Assembly: GCF_027942865.1 (NCBI RefSeq)
Contig: NC_134507.1
Location: 33,462,447 to 33,526,446 of the forward strand
Length of the DNA stretch: 64,000 nucleotides
Direction of reading: 5' to 3'
Source: Odontesthes bonariensis
Lineage: Eukaryota > Chordata > Actinopteri > Atheriniformes > Atherinopsidae
Position numbers and translations under genes: made by a program
In this document: positions 61,841-64,000 of the stretch, piece by piece
Layout: the number at the start of each line of letters is the position of its first letter
Numbering within the stretch: the stretch's first letter is position 1
The notes under the pieces: generated by a model
What the model saw: the letters and a program-made list of their open reading frames with translations, nothing else
Databases searched by the model: none
What the model was told of the DNA's origin: nothing

Positions 61841-63385
61841 GATTTTCTCTGAGCATCTCAGGGATTTGCAGGGCTTGTGACTTTATAGAGCATTTTTCAA
61901 GCAAAATGTAAAACAATGTTTGATATAGCAATTAAAAAGGACAAACATGGAATGAAACAAAATACAAGGATTGTAAAATGACCACACGAATAAAAGCATT
62001 TGCAGAAAACAGTAAAATATTAACTCAGCAATAAAAACAAACCGTGTACAAGACATGAAAAGAGCACATTAAAACAAGGCAAACAGGCCAATTGAGGAAT
62101 CTATGGAGGATTAAAATTCAAAAGATAGTTTTCATAGACAAACCAGTCTTCAAATCAACTTTATTTTTCTTAAATGGCATCAGCAACACATCCTCTCGCT
62201 TAGAGTTGCTCCAACATCTTTCCTGGACCACTTATGAGCACAAACTGCTGGATAGAAATTTGAAAGCTGGATGAGGAGCTGGGTACTGGGAGAGCACCAT
62301 TAGTTCTACCAATACTTTGCTCAGTGAGTTAGAGCAGAATAGCAAATGAAAGATTTCACGTTTACTCAGTAAACCATGTACACTTCCAACTGTACAAGGA
62401 CTGGATAAAGCTTACCCAGGATACCAACTAGGAAATCTGACTTCCCATCTAGAAGTTGTAAATTCAGAGGATCAATAGGCATGTTCTGGCATAACTGCAG
62501 AACCTGCCATTACAGAGTGGAAAGGCAACAAGTTGCCTATTAAAGCACAATAGTAGAGTGGTACAGGGTAGGGTTGTCAAAGAATATTCTAAATTTGAAT
62601 AGGTTTTACAGACAAAGGTGAAAATTAATAGTCAAATGTGGAAAAACATCTGTGCAGCCGCTGTCTGCATTGAGTCGGCACACTGCATGACGGGGTCAGG
62701 GACAGGTCACAGGAGTCACTGCTGAAAGTTGACTTATGTAAAAAGCTACGGTTAGCTCATCATTTGACCACCATTAACATGAGGTTACATCTTGAAAATG
62801 TGCACCCAAATGAACATGGCATAATATTAAACTCAAATATGTTTAAACTGTCATTAGCCACTGGCTTGCGATTACTTTAGCATTCCATCTGCAGGGAATG
62901 GGGGAAAAACCCATCACATGACACTGCTAAAGACAGCACTGGCTGTGGTTTAATTGCAGAATATTTAAGGAGTAACCAGCCAGGTATTTCAAGCAAAATG
63001 TTTGTTTGGCAAGCCTTCAGGTTGGCTACCGTGCACTCAGCAATCTTTGCCCGGAGTTACGTGGTGGCACAAAGTTGTACCAATTTGAAGCATGCACTGC
63101 ATAGAAGGGGTTGTGTCTGGCTGCCATGTACAGGTGTAGAGAAATGGCTGCAAAGGATGCTGTAGCTGATCACTATAGTCAATTGAGCAAAGGGTGCAAC
63201 TATTTAACACCTTCATAGCAATTCCTCTCAAGATGCAGAGCTTTGAGAAGCCATGTTTGAAACCAAAAGCAGAACGTCCTAGTCAAATATGACAGGTGAT
63301 GCCTGCCATTTGCCTTGAACCCAGATGGTGTACATAGGACATCATTTCCCTTAGTCAATCATTCTGAAGCTAGATCATTTGACAA
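61841..63385. other. Spacer downstream of secreted-protein gene 3
   Basis: No gene recognised. Confidence 0.35.
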
Positions 63386-63442
63386 GACTTTATTCAAAGA
63401 CTAAAAAGAATCTTCTTATAACGTTGGTTTCAGCTTTTCAAT
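63386..63442 (-). other. 3'UTR exon of secreted-protein gene 3
   Basis: On the minus strand, acceptor TTCTGTTTCAG precedes ATTGAAAAGC at 63442; AATAAA lies at 63394-63389. Intron 63443-63509 with donor GTATGT. Confidence 0.68.
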
Positions 63443-63531
63443 CTGAAACAGAACCAGATTAGTTAGAGCATTGAGATAAAGACATTTGCAGGTACCACTT
63501 TCAACATACCCTCTGCACATCATGTTCAGCT

Positions 63532-63968
63532 CTAGCGGGCACTTGGGATGAACTTTTTCTGCTGCCCAGAACCATGGCTGTCAGTAATATGCTCCTTCAA
63601 GTAGTGGACATCCTGAAAGTAGTCTTTGCCCTTCTCATGCTGCTGGCTGAAGGTGCTGTAGGTTCCAGAGGGGTACAAGCCGTACAAAAGCCTGTAGTCA
63701 AAGTCAGGAGATCCACCCACACCAAAGCGTGGCACCAGTACGGTTGCGGATCCCGGTCCAGACCCTTGGCGTTCATCCGGGTAGCCGAATTCCTCCGTCT
63801 GCTGCTGGTAATTCCCGAGTTCAGCTTCCTTCGTGACACTGGAGGTCTCCCCTGACTGGAGGACAGGGCCAGGTGGTGACAGGGGGGCTGCAGGGAGAAC
63901 GTCAGTGAGGCTGAGGGCTTGGGCTGACGCATCCTCAAAGACTGAGGGAGCAATAGCCCACTGGGTTT
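63532..63968 (-). CDS. Secreted-type protein 3, last coding exon (partial gene)
   Basis: Open for 145 codons from acceptor CTCCACACAG (63969) to TAG at 63532. It reads TQWAIAPSVFEDASAQALSL, a Pro-rich stretch (PAAPLSPPGPVLQ), TKEAELGNYQQQTEEFGY, a central FGVGGSPDFDYRLLYGLYP, and a charged C-terminus (HEKGKDYFQDVHYLKEH, QQKKFIPSAR). Stop in this exon and a separate 3'UTR exon match genes 1 and 2 in layout, though the sequence is unrelated at first sight. The signal-peptide exons would lie beyond the right edge of the window. No Cys, no membrane helix. Function unknown. Confidence 0.75.
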
Positions 63969-64000
63969 CTGTGTGGAGACATTTCACAATTAGTCCTTTT

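Noticed and set aside
62570..62650. hAT left end (TAGGGTTGTCAAAG)
   Set aside because: No matching right end or 8-bp duplication found.

Overview
The window is nuclear DNA of a bony fish, most likely a teleost. Genes are split by introns with GT-AG junctions. One gene is a FISNA-NACHT-LRR-B30.2 receptor of the class expanded in fish. The transposons are a typical fish mixture: L2, Rex1/CR1-like and Tx1-like LINEs, a REL-endonuclease LINE, hAT, PIF-Harbinger, Kolobok/piggyBac-like, pogo and Tc1/IS630-like elements. There is no bacterial, plasmid or phage signature. All homology statements come from reading translated sequence; no search was run.

Layout. 0.8-1.8 kb: last exon of a C2H2 zinc-finger gene (minus strand). 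1.8-16.6 kb: a nested stack of transposons. An old LINE (EN at 1.8-2.4, RT at 3.7-4.1, C-terminus at 16.2-16.6 kb) is broken by a 5'-truncated L2 LINE (4.15-10.98 kb) and by a PIF-Harbinger element (11.03-16.19 kb). The L2 copy contains a 700-bp Harbinger element and a 4-kb hAT. That hAT contains two more hATs, one of which carries a TTAA MITE and a tRNA SINE, and the SINE is split by a Harbinger MITE. The large Harbinger contains a minus-strand Rex1-like LINE that itself has two hAT insertions. Most boundaries are fixed by target-site duplications that I could read directly.

16.6-26.1 kb: a 12-bp minisatellite, LINE debris, a hAT with a BED-finger exon, a second L2 LINE, a pogo-like remnant, and a decayed multi-copy gene with nuclease-like acidic motifs and a CXC domain. 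26.26-30.79 kb: a REL-endonuclease LINE with one uninterrupted 1150-codon ORF, flanked by a perfect 83-bp direct repeat, so probably young.

31.9-42.2 kb: an apparently intact NLR gene (nine coding exons recognised, all reading phases agree, first exon not found). A 520-bp miniature LTR retrotransposon (31,936-32,455) lies just upstream of its first recognised exon. The LTRs of that element contain a tRNA-like unit, it has a tRNA-Leu-type primer-binding site, and it has a 5-bp target duplication. 42.5-46.3 kb: a 5S rRNA pseudogene, a gutted endogenous retrovirus with a hAT inserted, and a second PIF-Harbinger copy with a Myb-like gene remnant. 47.5-48.6 kb: a frameshifted IS630/Tc1-like transposase gene. 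50.5 kb: a tRNA-Lys(UUU).

52.7-64 kb is gene-bearing and less repetitive. It holds three small secreted-protein-type genes with similar architecture: a signal peptide split over two short exons (seen in two), one main coding exon ending with the stop, and a separate 3'UTR exon (seen in all three). One encodes six Gly/Ser/Tyr 10-residue repeats. I do not recognise this family. A Kolobok-like THAP element, a hAT MITE and a TTAA element lie between them.
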